Assembly: GCF_000403645.1 (NCBI RefSeq)
Contig: NC_021313.1
Location: forward strand, 1,217,014-1,281,013
Length of the DNA stretch: 64,000 nt
Origin: Salinarchaeum sp. Harcht-Bsk1
GTDB lineage: Archaea; Halobacteriota; Halobacteria; Halobacteriales; Salinarchaeaceae
Direction of reading: 5' to 3'
Of the stretch, positions 36,509 to 45,682 are shown piece after piece. The notes under the pieces are model-generated. The model saw only the letters and a list, made by a program, of their open reading frames with translations. It had not been told where the DNA came from and searched no databases. The translations under genes were made by a program, and so were the position numbers. The first letter of the stretch is position 1; each line of letters begins with the position of its first letter.

Positions 36509-36716
36509 CCGCCGGAGCGCGGTGCTCGATCGGTGCGACGGTGCTCGCGACCCTGCGACGGCTATCGCGACGGGTCGGCAGTGCTCGCGTAGGGGTTCTC
36601 GGGACGACGCTGTGGTCGACCGGGCGGCGAACGGACGGGCCCAACAGGTATAACATCGAACCCCATCGTTAGGTGACAGTAATGCGCCGCGTGAGGGCCG
36701 CTGGAGGGGTCCGGCA

Positions 36717-37880
36717 GTGACGGCCCGCGAGTGGGCCGGGAGGATCGCCTCCGCGGTCCTGATCGTCGTGATCCTCTCGCTGGTCGTCGGCCACCTGCTC
36801 GGCACGCCGATTCTCTTGGGCTACGTTAGCTCCAACAGCATGGAGCCGACGATCGACCAGGGCGACGGGTTCGTCTCGATCCCACAGCCCCTCGCCGGCG
36901 ACGTCGAGGAAGGGGACGTCGTCGTCTATCGCGCACGCGAACTCGACGGCGGCGGGCTGACCACCCACCGCGTGGTCGAGGTGACCGACGAGGGATACGT
37001 CACCAAAGGCGACAACAATCCGTTCACCGACCAGGACGGGCCCGAACCCATCGTCAGGGACGAGCAGGTCGAGGCGGAGGCCCTCCGGATCGGCGGTACC
37101 GTCGTAACCATCCCCCACCTCGGCACCGTGGTCGGTGGTATCGGCTCGGTCGCAGGCGGCGTCCGTAGCGGGCTCGCGAACACCCTCGGCCTCGGGGCGG
37201 CGACGAGCCCGCGCGGTTTCGGCCTCCTACTCGTCGGCCTCGGGCTCGCGCTGGTGGCGCTGGCCTCCGGCGGGGGCGGCCGCGGCGTCCGGGTGACCGA
37301 CCGCCGGACCGACCGCGAGCACGTCATCAAACTCTGGTCGGCCGTCGGCGCGGTCGCGATCGTCGTCGTGTTGCTCGCGACCGCGGCGATGGTGATTCCG
37401 GGTGGCGTGCAGGAGTTCGGCGTCGCCAGCCAGGGGGACCCGTCCAGCGATCCGCTCTCCGTGGAGCCGGGTGGGACCGCCGAGATCGAGTATCCGGTCA
37501 ACAACGCCGGCCTCGTTCCGACCGTCGCGATCGTGGAGCCCCACTCCAGCGACGTCGACGTCCAGCCCGACCGCGTGACCGTCGGCGGTCGCTCGACGGA
37601 GACCGCGACCGCGACGATCCAGGCCGCCGAACAGGAGGGGATCCACTACCGGCACGTCTCCGAGCACCGCTACATCATGGTGCTCCCGCCCGGGATGATC
37701 GAGGCCGCCCACGACGTCCATCCGGTGTTCGCCATCGTGCTGATCGATCTCGTGGTCGGCGGGCTGGTGGTGCTCGCGGGGGTCGCGTTGCTGGGGACCG
37801 ACGACATCCGGGTGCGGCCCGGTGGGAGCGGGCGGCCGCTGACCGAGCAGGTGCGGCGGGCCGTCTTTCGCTGGTTCTGA
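36717..37880 (+). CDS. Archaeal signal peptidase I with C-terminal membrane/Ig-like extension
   Basis: 387-aa ER-type (S26B) signal peptidase that cleaves Sec signal peptides outside the membrane. One N-terminal helix (VLIVVILSLVVGHLLG) is followed by the catalytic Ser in SSNSMEPTI, the His replacing bacterial Lys in TTHRVVEVTD, and the Asp motif TKGDNNPFTDQD. Unlike minimal archaeal enzymes it continues with two more helices, a beta-rich extracellular segment of about 100 residues (SLDPLSVEPGGT-like region to QAAEQEGIHY) and a final helix (VFAIVLIDLVVGGLVVL). Start is a GTG at 36717 that overlaps the stop of a 12-codon ORF. Confidence 0.87.
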   Translation: MTAREWAGRIASAVLIVVILSLVVGHLLGTPILLGYVSSNSMEPTIDQGDGFVSIPQPLAGDVEEGDVVVYRARELDGGGLTTHRVVEVTDEGYVTKGDNNPFTDQDGPEPIVRDEQVEAEALRIGGTVVTIPHLGTVVGGIGSVAGGVRSGLANTLGLGAATSPRGFGLLLVGLGLALVALASGGGGRGVRVTDRRTDREHVIKLWSAVGAVAIVVVLLATAAMVIPGGVQEFGVASQGDPSSDPLSVEPGGTAEIEYPVNNAGLVPTVAIVEPHSSDVDVQPDRVTVGGRSTETATATIQAAEQEGIHYRHVSEHRYIMVLPPGMIEAAHDVHPVFAIVLIDLVVGGLVVLAGVALLGTDDIRVRPGGSGRPLTEQVRRAVFRWF

Positions 37881-37956
37881 CGGTCGAATTCGAATGCTTC
37901 TCTTGGGAGACCAGGATTCAGCGACGTCGGTGGCACAGGTCGCACGCTAAACGTAT

Positions 37957-38143
37957 CCGAAAGCCCCCGATCGCTCCAGTTCCGTCGGAGCAAGCTCCGA
38001 CGACGTCACGCTCGCTTCGCTCGCGTGACTCGCGGGGCTCGCGGGGCTCGCTGTGCGCTTCCTTCACTCACATTCGTTCGTTCAGTCCAGTGCTTACTTC
38101 GCCCGGCTTCCCGGAGCGATCGGCCCCCTTCGATGTCCACCCA
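37957..38143 (-). repeat. Dispersed structured element, copy E
   Basis: Read on the minus strand it begins with GGGTGGACATCGAAGGGGGC and ends with GGAGCGATCGGGGGCTTTC. The stems GATCGCTCC and GGAGCGATC pair with each other, and AAGTAAGCACTGGA marks the core. It is the most diverged of five copies in the window. It lies between the signal peptidase and thermosome genes. Confidence 0.65.
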
Positions 38144-38536
38144 GACAGCCTCATTCCTCCCCAGCCTTCTGCGCTCCTCGGCTTCGCTTCGCTCGCCTCC
38201 GGTGCTCGGCCCTCGCACGGTGTCGGCGATTGGCTGCTCGCCCGCTTCGGGGCTCGCAGCCATCGCAAAGCGCGCGCCGACGTGGTCCACAGGAGTGGCG
38301 TGCACGTAGGAAATCAGCAGGGCGGGACTGAGCGGAATCCGTGATTCCGCGACGGTCGGGAGGCGAGCGGAGCGAGTCCCTCGGGACCGGAACGGGCCGA
38401 CCGCTCGGAGGCTTCCGAGGCGGTCGACGTTAATCCAGATTCAAAGCGATTTCTGATATTTAAACCCAGTCCGTCACGGTGTAACACACCAGGCGATAGT
38501 GGTACCGTCCGGCGATCGGCGGGACCCGTGCAAAAG
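38144..38536. other. Intergenic palindrome-rich region before the thermosome gene
   Basis: About 390 bp with no supported gene. It contains CGCTTCGCTTCGCTCGCC-type palindromes, a CGGAATCCGTGATTCCG hairpin near 38333-38350, and CCGACCGCTCGGAGGCTTCC near 38397-38416, which may be a decayed further copy of the dispersed element. Open frames here are short and repeat-derived. Confidence 0.45.
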
Positions 38537-38537
38537 G

Positions 38538-38545
38538 TTTATATA
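38538..38545 (+). promoter_or_regulatory. TATA box of the thermosome gene
   Basis: TTTATATA about 30 bp before the ATG at 38573, preceded by a purine-rich CAAAAGG suited to a TFB recognition element. Predicted transcription start is within a few bases of the start codon, so the mRNA is effectively leaderless. Confidence 0.7.
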
Positions 38546-38572
38546 GAATCACAATCAATCAACGCGATACCT

Positions 38573-40264
38573 ATGTCACAGCAGATGGGCAACCAGCCGC
38601 TGATCGTACTCTCCGACGACAGCCAGCGCACGTCGGGGAAGGACGCTCAGTCGATGAACATCACGGCCGGCAAGGCCGTCTCCGAGTCCGTTCGGACCAC
38701 ACTCGGTCCGAAAGGGATGGACAAGATGCTCGTCGACTCCACGGGGAACGTCGTCGTCACGAACGACGGCGTCACGATCCTCAAGGAGATGGAGATCGAG
38801 CACCCCGCGGCCAACATGATCGTCGAGGTCGCGGAAACCCAGGAGAGCGAGGTCGGCGACGGGACGACCACGGCCGTGGTCGTCGCCGGTGAGCTCCTCA
38901 AGAAGGCCGAGGACCAGCTCGACCAGGAGATCCACGCCACCACGCTCGCGCAGGGCTACCGCCAGGCCGCCGAGGAGGCCAAGGACGCCCTCGAGGGCAT
39001 CGCGATCGACGTCGAGGAGTCCGACACGGAGATCCTCGAGAACATCGCCGCGACGGCGATGACCGGCAAGGGCGCGGAGAACGCCCGCGACCACCTCGCC
39101 TCCCTCGTCGTGCAGGCTGTCCGCTCCGTCGCCGACGAGGAGGGCATCGACACTGAGAACATCAAGGTCGAGGACGTCGTCGGCGGCGCCATCGAGGAGT
39201 CCGAGCTCGTCGAGGGCGTGCTGATCTCGAAGGAGCGCGTCCACGACGACATGCCCTACGCCGTCGAGGACGCCAACGTCGCCGTGCTCGACGACGCGCT
39301 GGAGGTTCGCGAGACCGAGATCGACGCCGAGGTCAACGTCACCGACCCCGACCAGCTCCAGGAGTTCCTCGACCAGGAGGAAGAGCAGCTCAAGGAGATG
39401 GTCGACCAGCTCGCCGAGGCCGGCGCCGACGCCGTCTTCGCACAGGACGGCATCGACGACATGGCCCAGCACTTCCTCGCACAGGAGGGCATCCTCGCGG
39501 TCCGCCGCACGAAGTCCAGTGACGCTTCGAAGCTCGCCCGCGCGACGGGCGCCAACGTCGTCTCGAACGTCTCCGACGTCGAGGCCGACGACCTCGGCTT
39601 CGCGGGCTCGATCGCCCAGAAGGACGTCGGCGGCGACCAGCAGATCTTCGTCGAGGACGTCGAGGAGGCCAAGTCCGTCACGCTGATCCTGCGGGGCGGC
39701 ACCGAGCACGTCGTCGACGAGGTCGAGCGCGCCATCGAGGACGCGCTCGGCGTCGTCCGCACCACGCTCGAGGACGGCAAGGTCGTCCCCGGCGGCGGTG
39801 CACCCGAGATCGCGGTCGGCCTCGCACTGCAGGACTTCGCCGACTCCGTCGGCGGCCGCGAGCAGATCGCCGTCGAAGCCTTCGCCGAGGCGCTGGACGT
39901 CATCCCGCGCACCCTCGCCGAGAACGCCGGTCTCGACCCGATCGACTCCATCGTCGAGCTCCGTAGCGAGCACGCCGACGGCGACTCCAACGCGGGCCTC
40001 GACGCCTACACCGGCGATGTCGCCGACCTCTCCGAGGACGGCGTCGTCGAGCCGCTGCGAGTCAAGACCCAGGCCATCGAGTCCGCCACCGAGGCGGCCG
40101 TGATGATCCTGCGCATCGACGACGTGATCGCCGCTGGCGACCTGAAGGGCGGCCAGACCGGCGACGATGACGACGACGCGGCAGGCGGTCCCGGCGGCCC
40201 CGGCGGTATGGGCGGCGGCATGGGCGGCATGGGTGGTATGGGCGGCATGGGCGGCGCGATGTGA
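38573..40264 (+). CDS. Thermosome subunit (group II chaperonin)
   Basis: 563-aa subunit of the archaeal chaperonin that folds proteins in an ATP-driven cage. Motifs: [35 protein letters not shown], the ATPase [15 protein letters not shown], then the [10 protein letters not shown] segment. The C-terminal tail is Gly/Met-rich (repeats of GGM) and projects into the cavity. Start at ATG 38573 follows the TATA box by about 30 bp. The earlier GTG at 38528 lies upstream of the TATA box and is rejected. Which paralogue it is cannot be told from one copy. Confidence 0.96.
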   Translation: MSQQMGNQPLIVLSDDSQRTSGKDAQSMNITAGKAVSESVRTTLGPKGMDKMLVDSTGNVVVTNDGVTILKEMEIEHPAANMIVEVAETQESEVGDGTTTAVVVAGELLKKAEDQLDQEIHATTLAQGYRQAAEEAKDALEGIAIDVEESDTEILENIAATAMTGKGAENARDHLASLVVQAVRSVADEEGIDTENIKVEDVVGGAIEESELVEGVLISKERVHDDMPYAVEDANVAVLDDALEVRETEIDAEVNVTDPDQLQEFLDQEEEQLKEMVDQLAEAGADAVFAQDGIDDMAQHFLAQEGILAVRRTKSSDASKLARATGANVVSNVSDVEADDLGFAGSIAQKDVGGDQQIFVEDVEEAKSVTLILRGGTEHVVDEVERAIEDALGVVRTTLEDGKVVPGGGAPEIAVGLALQDFADSVGGREQIAVEAFAEALDVIPRTLAENAGLDPIDSIVELRSEHADGDSNAGLDAYTGDVADLSEDGVVEPLRVKTQAIESATEAAVMILRIDDVIAAGDLKGGQTGDDDDDAAGGPGGPGGMGGGMGGMGGMGGMGGAM

Positions 40265-40390
40265 AGTCGGTCACTGCCCACGCCTCACCACCTCGACGCC
40301 ACCCGCCACGCACCGCACACTAACTGCAGCCGCGCCGAGCGTCTCCCCACTGCGCGTCGGCGCGGATCACACCCGATACGAATTTCCGTC

Positions 40391-40411
40391 GGCCGACCAC
40401 GCTGGTCGGCC
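40391..40411. terminator. Perfect hairpin between convergent genes
   Basis: GGCCGACCA (40391-40399) and TGGTCGGCC (40403-40411) form a perfect 9-bp stem with a 3-nt loop, followed by CATTTTCC. It lies between the thermosome gene and the convergent GNAT gene, so it can terminate or stabilise transcripts from either side. TTTCCGTCG flanks it on both sides as a direct repeat. Confidence 0.55.
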
Positions 40412-40558
40412 ATTTTCCGTCGAACCGAACGAGGAGCCGCTGCCACAGCCGACCCCGGGCAGTTCCACCGTCGCTTCGACCCAATCCATGTTGGGAAGCG
40501 CCGGTGCCGGGCTCCGACCGGTCGCCGACCGCGACGGAGACCCCGAGCGAGAAGCGGG

Positions 40559-41137
40559 TTACAGGGACTTCCTGTACAGCAGCACCTCGTACTCGCGCCA
40601 CTGCACCGTGTCCTCGTGCTCGAACCCGAAGCCCTCGTAGAGGCGCTGGGCGCCTTCCTGCCGTGCGGTCGTGTCGAGCACGAGCGTCGCGTAGCCGAGT
40701 TCGCGAGCGCGCTCCTCCAGGCGGTCGACGAGTCGGGTGGCGATACCGCGGCGCTGGAACTCGGGATCGACGCGCATTCGGGTGATCTCGCCCGCGGGCT
40801 CGTCCCCCGGGCGGACGATCGCGTCGGCCTGGAACGTCGCGTCGCCGACCGGCTCGAGCGCGCCCATCCCGACGATCGAGGGAGCGTCCGCCTCCGCCTG
40901 GCTGTCGCCGTCGATCTCCGCGACGAGGAAGTCGCCGCCGACGGCGACGTAGTTCGCCTCGACGTCCTCGAGGTCCTCGTCCATGCCCTCCTCGACGGCG
41001 TCCTCCGCGTAGGCGTCGACCTGCCGGAGGGCGACCTCGTTCAGTTCGCGAATCCGCGGAGCGTCGGCGGGTTCGGCACGTCGGATGACGATCTCGTCGT
41101 TGGGAGCGTCGTCCTCGGACACGGGCTCAGGGCGCAC
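40559..41137 (-). CDS. GNAT family N-acetyltransferase
   Basis: 192-aa acetyltransferase. Acetyl-CoA-binding motif A is RMRVDPEFQRRGIATRLVDRL-like (V-D-P-x-x-Q-R-R-G-I-A). The following strand and helix ELGYATLVLDTTARQEGAQRLYEGFGF are typical. The substrate is unknown. Start at the GTG 41137 overlaps the upstream cupin gene by 11 bp. A GTG at 41122 just after the cupin stop is an equally good start. The two genes form an operon. Confidence 0.85.
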   Translation of the reverse strand: MRPEPVSEDDAPNDEIVIRRAEPADAPRIRELNEVALRQVDAYAEDAVEEGMDEDLEDVEANYVAVGGDFLVAEIDGDSQAEADAPSIVGMGALEPVGDATFQADAIVRPGDEPAGEITRMRVDPEFQRRGIATRLVDRLEERARELGYATLVLDTTARQEGAQRLYEGFGFEHEDTVQWREYEVLLYRKSL

Positions 41138-41444
41138 CCACGAGGACGAACTGGCTCTCTTCCTCGACGTCGATCGATCGCGTCGCCTCGGGATCGATCC
41201 GGAGGACGTCCCCCGCCTCCATCGACACGGCTTCGCCCTCGACCGTGACGGTGGCCGATCCCTCGACGAGCACGTAGACCTCTTCTTGCCCGTCCTCGGC
41301 GTGGTCGTGCTCCAGACCGCTCCAGCCCTCGTCGGCGTCGAGCACCGTGACCCCGACCTGCTCGGCGTCGAGCGCGTCCCGGAGGAAGTGCATCCCCGGT
41401 GCTGCGGGCTCGACGTCTTCGTAGTTGACGCTGTCGTAGCTCAT
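41127..41444 (-). CDS. Cupin domain protein
   Basis: 105-aa single-domain cupin. Motif 1 is represented by HDHAEDGQEEVYVLVEGSAT and motif 2 by AGDVLRIDPEATRSID. The usual metal-binding histidines are present in motif 1 (LEHDHAE) but the motif 2 His is replaced, so metal binding is uncertain. It lies directly upstream of, and overlapping, the GNAT gene. Confidence 0.8.
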   Translation of the reverse strand: MSYDSVNYEDVEPAAPGMHFLRDALDAEQVGVTVLDADEGWSGLEHDHAEDGQEEVYVLVEGSATVTVEGEAVSMEAGDVLRIDPEATRSIDVEEESQFVLVGAP

Positions 41445-41530
41445 ACGGGTGCTACTCGCGCCCGATCGACCAAAGAAACTCGTGTCGCGGCGCAGCGCTG
41501 CGGGGCGGGGCGGCCCGTCGCCGCCCGGGT

Positions 41531-41869
41531 TCAGGCGCTCGCGGCCGTCGAGTTCACGCCGGACTGGATCAGGAACCAGGAGATCGGCGCGAAGACGATG
41601 AACAGGACGAACAGCAGGGGACCGCTCTGGTCAGTGACGGCCTCGGCGTCGTTGCAGAACTGCCAGCTCCAGTAGAGCCCCAGGAACGGGAGCAGCGAGA
41701 GGAGCGTTCGCGCCACCGGGCTGAACTCCGCGTCGGTCCCCGCCGCGAGCTGGGCGTTCGTGGAGTAGTACCAGTAGAGCCCGTAGATGCCGAAGGTGAC
41801 GATGAAGAGGACGATCTGGAGGCCGAGCGATCCTTCCTCGAACGCCGAGGGATCGGTGACAGTTGGCAT
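41531..41869 (-). CDS. DUF4234-like membrane protein
   Basis: 112-aa protein with three hydrophobic helices (IVLFIVTFGIYGLYWYYST, LLSLLPFLGLYWSWQF, LLFVLFIVFAPISWFLI). The F-G-I-Y-x-L-Y-W-Y-Y stretch is characteristic of the DUF4234 family. The ATG at 41869 gives MPTVTDPSAF, a fitting cytoplasmic start. Function is unknown. Confidence 0.7.
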   Translation of the reverse strand: MPTVTDPSAFEEGSLGLQIVLFIVTFGIYGLYWYYSTNAQLAAGTDAEFSPVARTLLSLLPFLGLYWSWQFCNDAEAVTDQSGPLLFVLFIVFAPISWFLIQSGVNSTAASA

Positions 41870-42039
41870 ACAGGGGCACTGTTTGATTCTCGACTCATTA
41901 ATCATTCGGCAGAACTTACCGACAGCTGTCGAGAACGAAGGCAGTTCCTACCGGCGAGAAAGCTGGACGGTTCGCTGCGGAACCGTGCTGGGGGAACGGC
42001 GAGCGCCCGGTACCTGGCCAAGTCGGCCTGGCGTCGGCG

Positions 42040-43623
42040 TCAGTCGTCCGCCGGTGCAGGCGACGGCTCGCCAGTCAGGTCGGCGTCGCGCCACGTGCCC
42101 CGGGTGAACCACGCGTAGGCGAGCGCCGCGGCGGCGACGTTCGAGACCGCGAACGCCAGCCAGATGCCGGTCTCGCTCATCGAACCGGCGAGCAGGTCGG
42201 CGATCGCCGTGCCCGCGAGGACGTCGGCGCTCAGGCGGCCGAAGCCGGGGACGTCGACGCCGATCGTCGAGACGTCGATCGAGCGCGAGGCGACCCACGC
42301 CAGCGGGACGCGGATGACGCCGAGCATGATGATCGCGAGCGCGGCAGCGGTGAGCGTCTTCCCCGCACCGCGGAACCCGCCGGAGTAGGCGCGCACGATC
42401 CCGATGAAGCCGAAGGTCGGCGCGACCCAGCGCAGGAAATCCGAGCCGACGCGAACGACCTCCGGATCGCTGTCGAAGACCGCGACGATCTGCGGCGCGA
42501 AGACGAACACCACGACGCCGACGCCCGCCAGGATCAGGAAGGAGATCCTCGCGGCGACGTGGTTGGCGACCGCAGCGCGGTCGGGCTTGCCGGCGCCGAT
42601 GTTCTGCCCGGTCATCGTCTCCACGCCGCGGTCCAGCGCGATCGCCGGCATGAAGATCAGCGAGAAGACCCGGACGCCGACCCCGAAGGCCGCGACGATC
42701 GGCGTCGAGAACGTCCCGACGACGAACAGCATCATGTTCACCGAGATCGAGCGGCCGGTCCCCTCGACGGTCGCCGGGCCGCCGATCCTGACCAGTCGGC
42801 GGGCGTAGGTCGGATCGGGCACCATCTCGCCGAGCCGGATCTGGATGCCGTGGTAGCCCCGGAACATGATCGCGACGCCGACGCCCATCGCGACGACGCG
42901 GGAGAAGACGGTCGCGATCGCCGCGCCCTGGACGCCGAGTTCGGGGAAGGGCCCGACGCCGAAGATCAGGAACGGGTCCAGCACGACGTTGAGGAACACC
43001 GTCCCGAACATCACGAGCATCGGCGTGACCGTGTCGCCGGCCCCGCGCATGAGGTCGATGAACACGATGAAGCCGAACATCGCGAACAGCCCCAGCGACA
43101 TGACCTCGAGGTAGTTCGCGGCCTGCGGTGCGACGTCCGGCCCCGCGCCGAGCGCGCGGACGAAGTCGCCGACGAAGAAGTAGCCGATCGACCCGAGGAC
43201 GACCGAGAAGAGGACGGCGTAGGTCACGGTCTGGGAGGCCGCGAACTCCGCCTGCTCGTACTCCTCCGCGCCGGTGTGCTGGGCGACGAGGACGCTCCCC
43301 GCGACGGCGACGCCCATCCCCAGCGAGATGAGGAAGAAGACCAGCGGGAACCCGAAGGTGACCGCGGCGAGCGCTTCCGTGCTGTACTGGCCGAGCCAGA
43401 AGGTGTCCGCGAGGTTGTAGGCGACCTGCAGGAGGTTCGTGACGATGATCGGCGCCGAGAGGTAGAGCAGTGGCTTCCCGATCGGGCCATCGGTCAGTTC
43501 GAGGTTCTCCTGATCGCCGAACATCGCGCCGAGTTTGCCCAGGAGCGAGTCGGGCTCATCGCTGGCAGGCTCTGGAGGCCCGGATCCGCCGCTCTCGGGC
43601 GAGTCGTCGTCCGGACCGCTCAC
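42040..43623 (-). CDS. MATE family multidrug/cation efflux transporter
   Basis: 527-aa transporter with about twelve helices in two homologous halves (IGKPLLYLSAPIIVTNLLQ and VRIGGPATVEGTGRSIS begin each half). MATE proteins export drugs or metabolites using Na+ or H+ gradients. It overlaps the upstream TetR gene by 4 bp (ATGA), so it is co-transcribed and probably controlled by that repressor. An acidic N-terminal 30-residue segment precedes the first helix. Confidence 0.92.
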   Translation of the reverse strand: MSGPDDDSPESGGSGPPEPASDEPDSLLGKLGAMFGDQENLELTDGPIGKPLLYLSAPIIVTNLLQVAYNLADTFWLGQYSTEALAAVTFGFPLVFFLISLGMGVAVAGSVLVAQHTGAEEYEQAEFAASQTVTYAVLFSVVLGSIGYFFVGDFVRALGAGPDVAPQAANYLEVMSLGLFAMFGFIVFIDLMRGAGDTVTPMLVMFGTVFLNVVLDPFLIFGVGPFPELGVQGAAIATVFSRVVAMGVGVAIMFRGYHGIQIRLGEMVPDPTYARRLVRIGGPATVEGTGRSISVNMMLFVVGTFSTPIVAAFGVGVRVFSLIFMPAIALDRGVETMTGQNIGAGKPDRAAVANHVAARISFLILAGVGVVVFVFAPQIVAVFDSDPEVVRVGSDFLRWVAPTFGFIGIVRAYSGGFRGAGKTLTAAALAIIMLGVIRVPLAWVASRSIDVSTIGVDVPGFGRLSADVLAGTAIADLLAGSMSETGIWLAFAVSNVAAAALAYAWFTRGTWRDADLTGEPSPAPADD

Positions 43624-44318
43624 TCCTCACCCGCCTCCGATCGTCCGCCGTCGGTGAGTTGCTCGCTCGTCGGTGCCTCGGAGCCGCTCTCCGTCCGGTC
43701 GGCCCCGTCGTCGACCAGGTAGCCGTCGAGGTAGTCCTCGAGCGAGGCGAGCGCACAGTCGACCGGCGCGTCTGCGATCACGTGTCGCGCGTCCGCCCCG
43801 TCGTGAGTCACGAGGACGAACTGCGCGACGTGGGCGGGATCGGCCGAGTCTCGGTAGATCCCGGCCTCCTGGCCCGCCTCGACCAGTTCCGTGACGGTCT
43901 CCGTGACGAACGCGTCGAAGCGTGCGATCCGTTCCCGGAAGGCGTCGCTGTAGGGCGCCTGAGCCTTGATCTCCAGCATCGCCGTCCGGAACTCGCGGAC
44001 GTCGTCGCTGTCCTTCGGTGGGTGGAGCACGGCCGAGAGGAAGGCGCGGAGCCGCTCGTCCGGATCGCTGGCGTCCACGTCGTCCGGTAGCGCCGCGTCG
44101 CCGTCGACGCCGTAGCCGCCGACGCGGTCGGTGAACCGGTCGTACATGTGGTCGAGGAAGGCCACGAGCAGCCCCTCCTTGTCGTCGTAGTGGTAGTGGA
44201 GGGCGGCCTTGCTCCGGTCGGACTCCTCGGCGATGTCCCGCATCGTCAGCTCCGCATACCCGTGATCGCAGAGGGCGCGAAAGGTCGCGCCCATGATGTC
44301 TGCTGCCGGATCGTCCAT
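43620..44318 (-). CDS. TetR/AcrR family transcriptional regulator
   Basis: 232-aa regulator. Residues about 10-55 are the TetR helix-turn-helix domain (ATFRALCDHGYAELTMRDIA, then SKAALHYHYDDKEGLLVAFL). The remainder is the ligand domain, with an acidic Ser/Thr tail. It forms an operon with the MATE exporter. A palindromic operator candidate lies directly upstream (44328-44343), so autoregulation and control of efflux are likely. ATG 44318 was preferred over GTG 44321. Confidence 0.9.
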   Translation of the reverse strand: MDDPAADIMGATFRALCDHGYAELTMRDIAEESDRSKAALHYHYDDKEGLLVAFLDHMYDRFTDRVGGYGVDGDAALPDDVDASDPDERLRAFLSAVLHPPKDSDDVREFRTAMLEIKAQAPYSDAFRERIARFDAFVTETVTELVEAGQEAGIYRDSADPAHVAQFVLVTHDGADARHVIADAPVDCALASLEDYLDGYLVDDGADRTESGSEAPTSEQLTDGGRSEAGEE

Positions 44319-44327
44319 CACGATAAC

Positions 44328-44343
44328 CTGACCAACCGGTCAG
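44328..44343. promoter_or_regulatory. Candidate TetR operator
   Basis: CTGACCAACCGGTCAG is an inverted repeat with 6-bp arms (CTGACC/GGTCAG) and a 4-bp centre, 10 bp upstream of the TetR start. The form is close to known TetR-family operators with TGACC half sites. It is also about 140 bp upstream of the divergent thioesterase gene. Confidence 0.65.
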
Positions 44344-44481
44344 TCAAAAGGGTTCGGAAACCGATCCGTGCGTGCCGGTTGCTCTCTTTCTCTCCGACGA
44401 GTATTGGATCCAGTCGCTGGCGGCGGTCGGATCGCCAGCCGACCCCAAACCCTCATCACGCGACCGAGCGACAGTGCTCAC

Positions 44482-44922
44482 ATGCCAACGCTCCTGGACA
44501 GCTACATCGAGAACCGCCACCGCGTCCAGCCCAACCACGCCAACACCGTCGGGACGGCCCACGGTGGCGACGTGATGAAGTGGCTCGACGAGGTCAGCGC
44601 AATGTCGGCGATGCGTTTCGCTGGCGAGACCTGCGTCACCGCGCGCATGGACCCCATCGAGTTCCACCGGCCGATCGGCGTCGGCGACATCGCCGTCATC
44701 GAGTCCTACGTCTACGATACCGGGAACACGAGCGTCCGCGTCCGCCTGACCGCCGACCGCGAGAATCCCCGCACCGGCGAGCGCGAGCGGACCACCACCT
44801 CCCACGCCGTCTTCGTCGCCGTCGACGAGAACATGAAACCCACCAAAGTACCCGACCTCATGGTCGAGACCGAGCGCGGGGAGAACCTCCGCGCCGCGGC
44901 GCTGGAGTCCCGGGAACCCTAG
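44482..44922 (+). CDS. Hotdog-fold acyl-CoA thioesterase
   Basis: 146-aa single hotdog domain protein of the acyl-CoA hydrolase (YciA/BACH-like) group. The NHANTVGTAHGGDVMKWLDE stretch holds the conserved N-x-x-G-x-x-H-G-G-x-x-M-x-x-x-D active-site helix. The strands ARMDPIEFHRPIGVGDI and TTTSHAVFVAVDE follow. It hydrolyses fatty or short acyl-CoA esters. ATG 44482 was chosen because the hotdog domain begins 20 residues later; the frame opens at 44368. Confidence 0.9.
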   Translation: MPTLLDSYIENRHRVQPNHANTVGTAHGGDVMKWLDEVSAMSAMRFAGETCVTARMDPIEFHRPIGVGDIAVIESYVYDTGNTSVRVRLTADRENPRTGERERTTTSHAVFVAVDENMKPTKVPDLMVETERGENLRAAALESREP

Positions 44923-45020
44923 TTGGCGCGCCGGCCGCCGTCGAAGACGCGACAGAGTTCCGTCCACCAGAGTTTCGGGCAACCGAACCCTCCACCGGGT
45001 GTTCGCGATCCCTGAACGCT

Positions 45021-45140
45021 ACCATCGGGTGGGATTGGAAGGGGCCGGCCGCTCGACCGGTTAGACGAAGTAAGCACCGCAGCGACCGAAGGGAGCGAGG
45101 AGCACAGCGAGTGTAACCGGTCGAGCGGTCGGGGGCTTCC
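45021..45140 (+). repeat. Dispersed structured element, copy A (shortest)
   Basis: 120 bp. Starts ACCATCGGGTGGGATTGG followed by AAGGGGCC and ends GCGGTCGGGGGCTTCC. CCGCTCGACCGGTTA near the 5' end is the exact complement of TAACCGGTCGAGCGG near the 3' end, a 15-bp stem. The core contains GAAGTAAGCACCGCAG. Lacks the internal hairpin insertions of the longer copies. Confidence 0.8.
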
Positions 45141-45238
45141 TAGAAGCTTCCCGCGGGGTCGTTCCGGAGAGTAGTCTTGCCACCAGCGATCGACCGCGAA
45201 TCAGCAGGCACTTTCGATCCCGCCACGTACGGCCGACC

Positions 45239-45682
45239 ATGTTCGAGGCGCCGGATCGAAACGGCCTCGCCCTCGCGGCCGGCGACCACCTCGCGGTGAT
45301 CGCGATCGTCGGCTGGGGGATCGTCGACCACCACGGACTCGAGGGCCTCACCGACCTCCAGGAGGTCGTCGAGACGATCGGCCCGTTCCTGGTGGGGATC
45401 GCCGTCGCCACGGTGCTCGTGGGGACCTACGAACCAGCGCACACCGCCACCGCAGCCGCGCAGCTCCGGTCGGTCGCCGCGGCGGCGATCGGCGCGGTCG
45501 GCGTCGGCCTCGTGATCCGAACGTCGCCCGCGATCGAGGGCGGCGCCGCGTGGCCGTTCGGACTCGTGATGCTCGGCACGATCACGCTGGGACTCCTGTT
45601 CTGGCGATCCGCCGCGATCACCGTCACCCGCTACCGCTCAGGCGCGGCCGAGTCGGCCGGTCGCGAGCCCGCCGGCGAGTAG
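45239..45682 (+). CDS. Membrane protein, probable DUF3054 family
   Basis: 147-aa protein with four hydrophobic helices: LAAGDHLAVIAIVGWGIVDH, then IGPFLVGIAVATVLVGTY, the AAAAIGAVGVGLVI stretch and FGLVMLGTITLGLLFW. The D-H-L-A start of helix one and the following HH fit DUF3054 membrane proteins of haloarchaea. Its last 45 bp overlap the convergent MFS gene. Function is unknown. Confidence 0.55.
   Translation: MFEAPDRNGLALAAGDHLAVIAIVGWGIVDHHGLEGLTDLQEVVETIGPFLVGIAVATVLVGTYEPAHTATAAAQLRSVAAAAIGAVGVGLVIRTSPAIEGGAAWPFGLVMLGTITLGLLFWRSAAITVTRYRSGAAESAGREPAGE

Noticed and set aside
36682..36720. 12-codon ORF whose TGA overlaps the GTG start of the signal peptidase gene
   Set aside because: No TATA box is positioned to make it a leaderless cistron, and an overlap of this kind is common by chance in this composition.
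38025..38344. Several overlapping short frames in the gap before the thermosome gene
   Set aside because: They lie in the dispersed element and its palindromic flank. Frames exist on both strands with no conserved features.
38311..38418. Possible sixth copy of the dispersed structured element
   Set aside because: GGGCGGGACTGAGCGG and CCGCTCGGAGGCTTCC resemble the end motifs, but the conserved core and end-pairing are not convincing.
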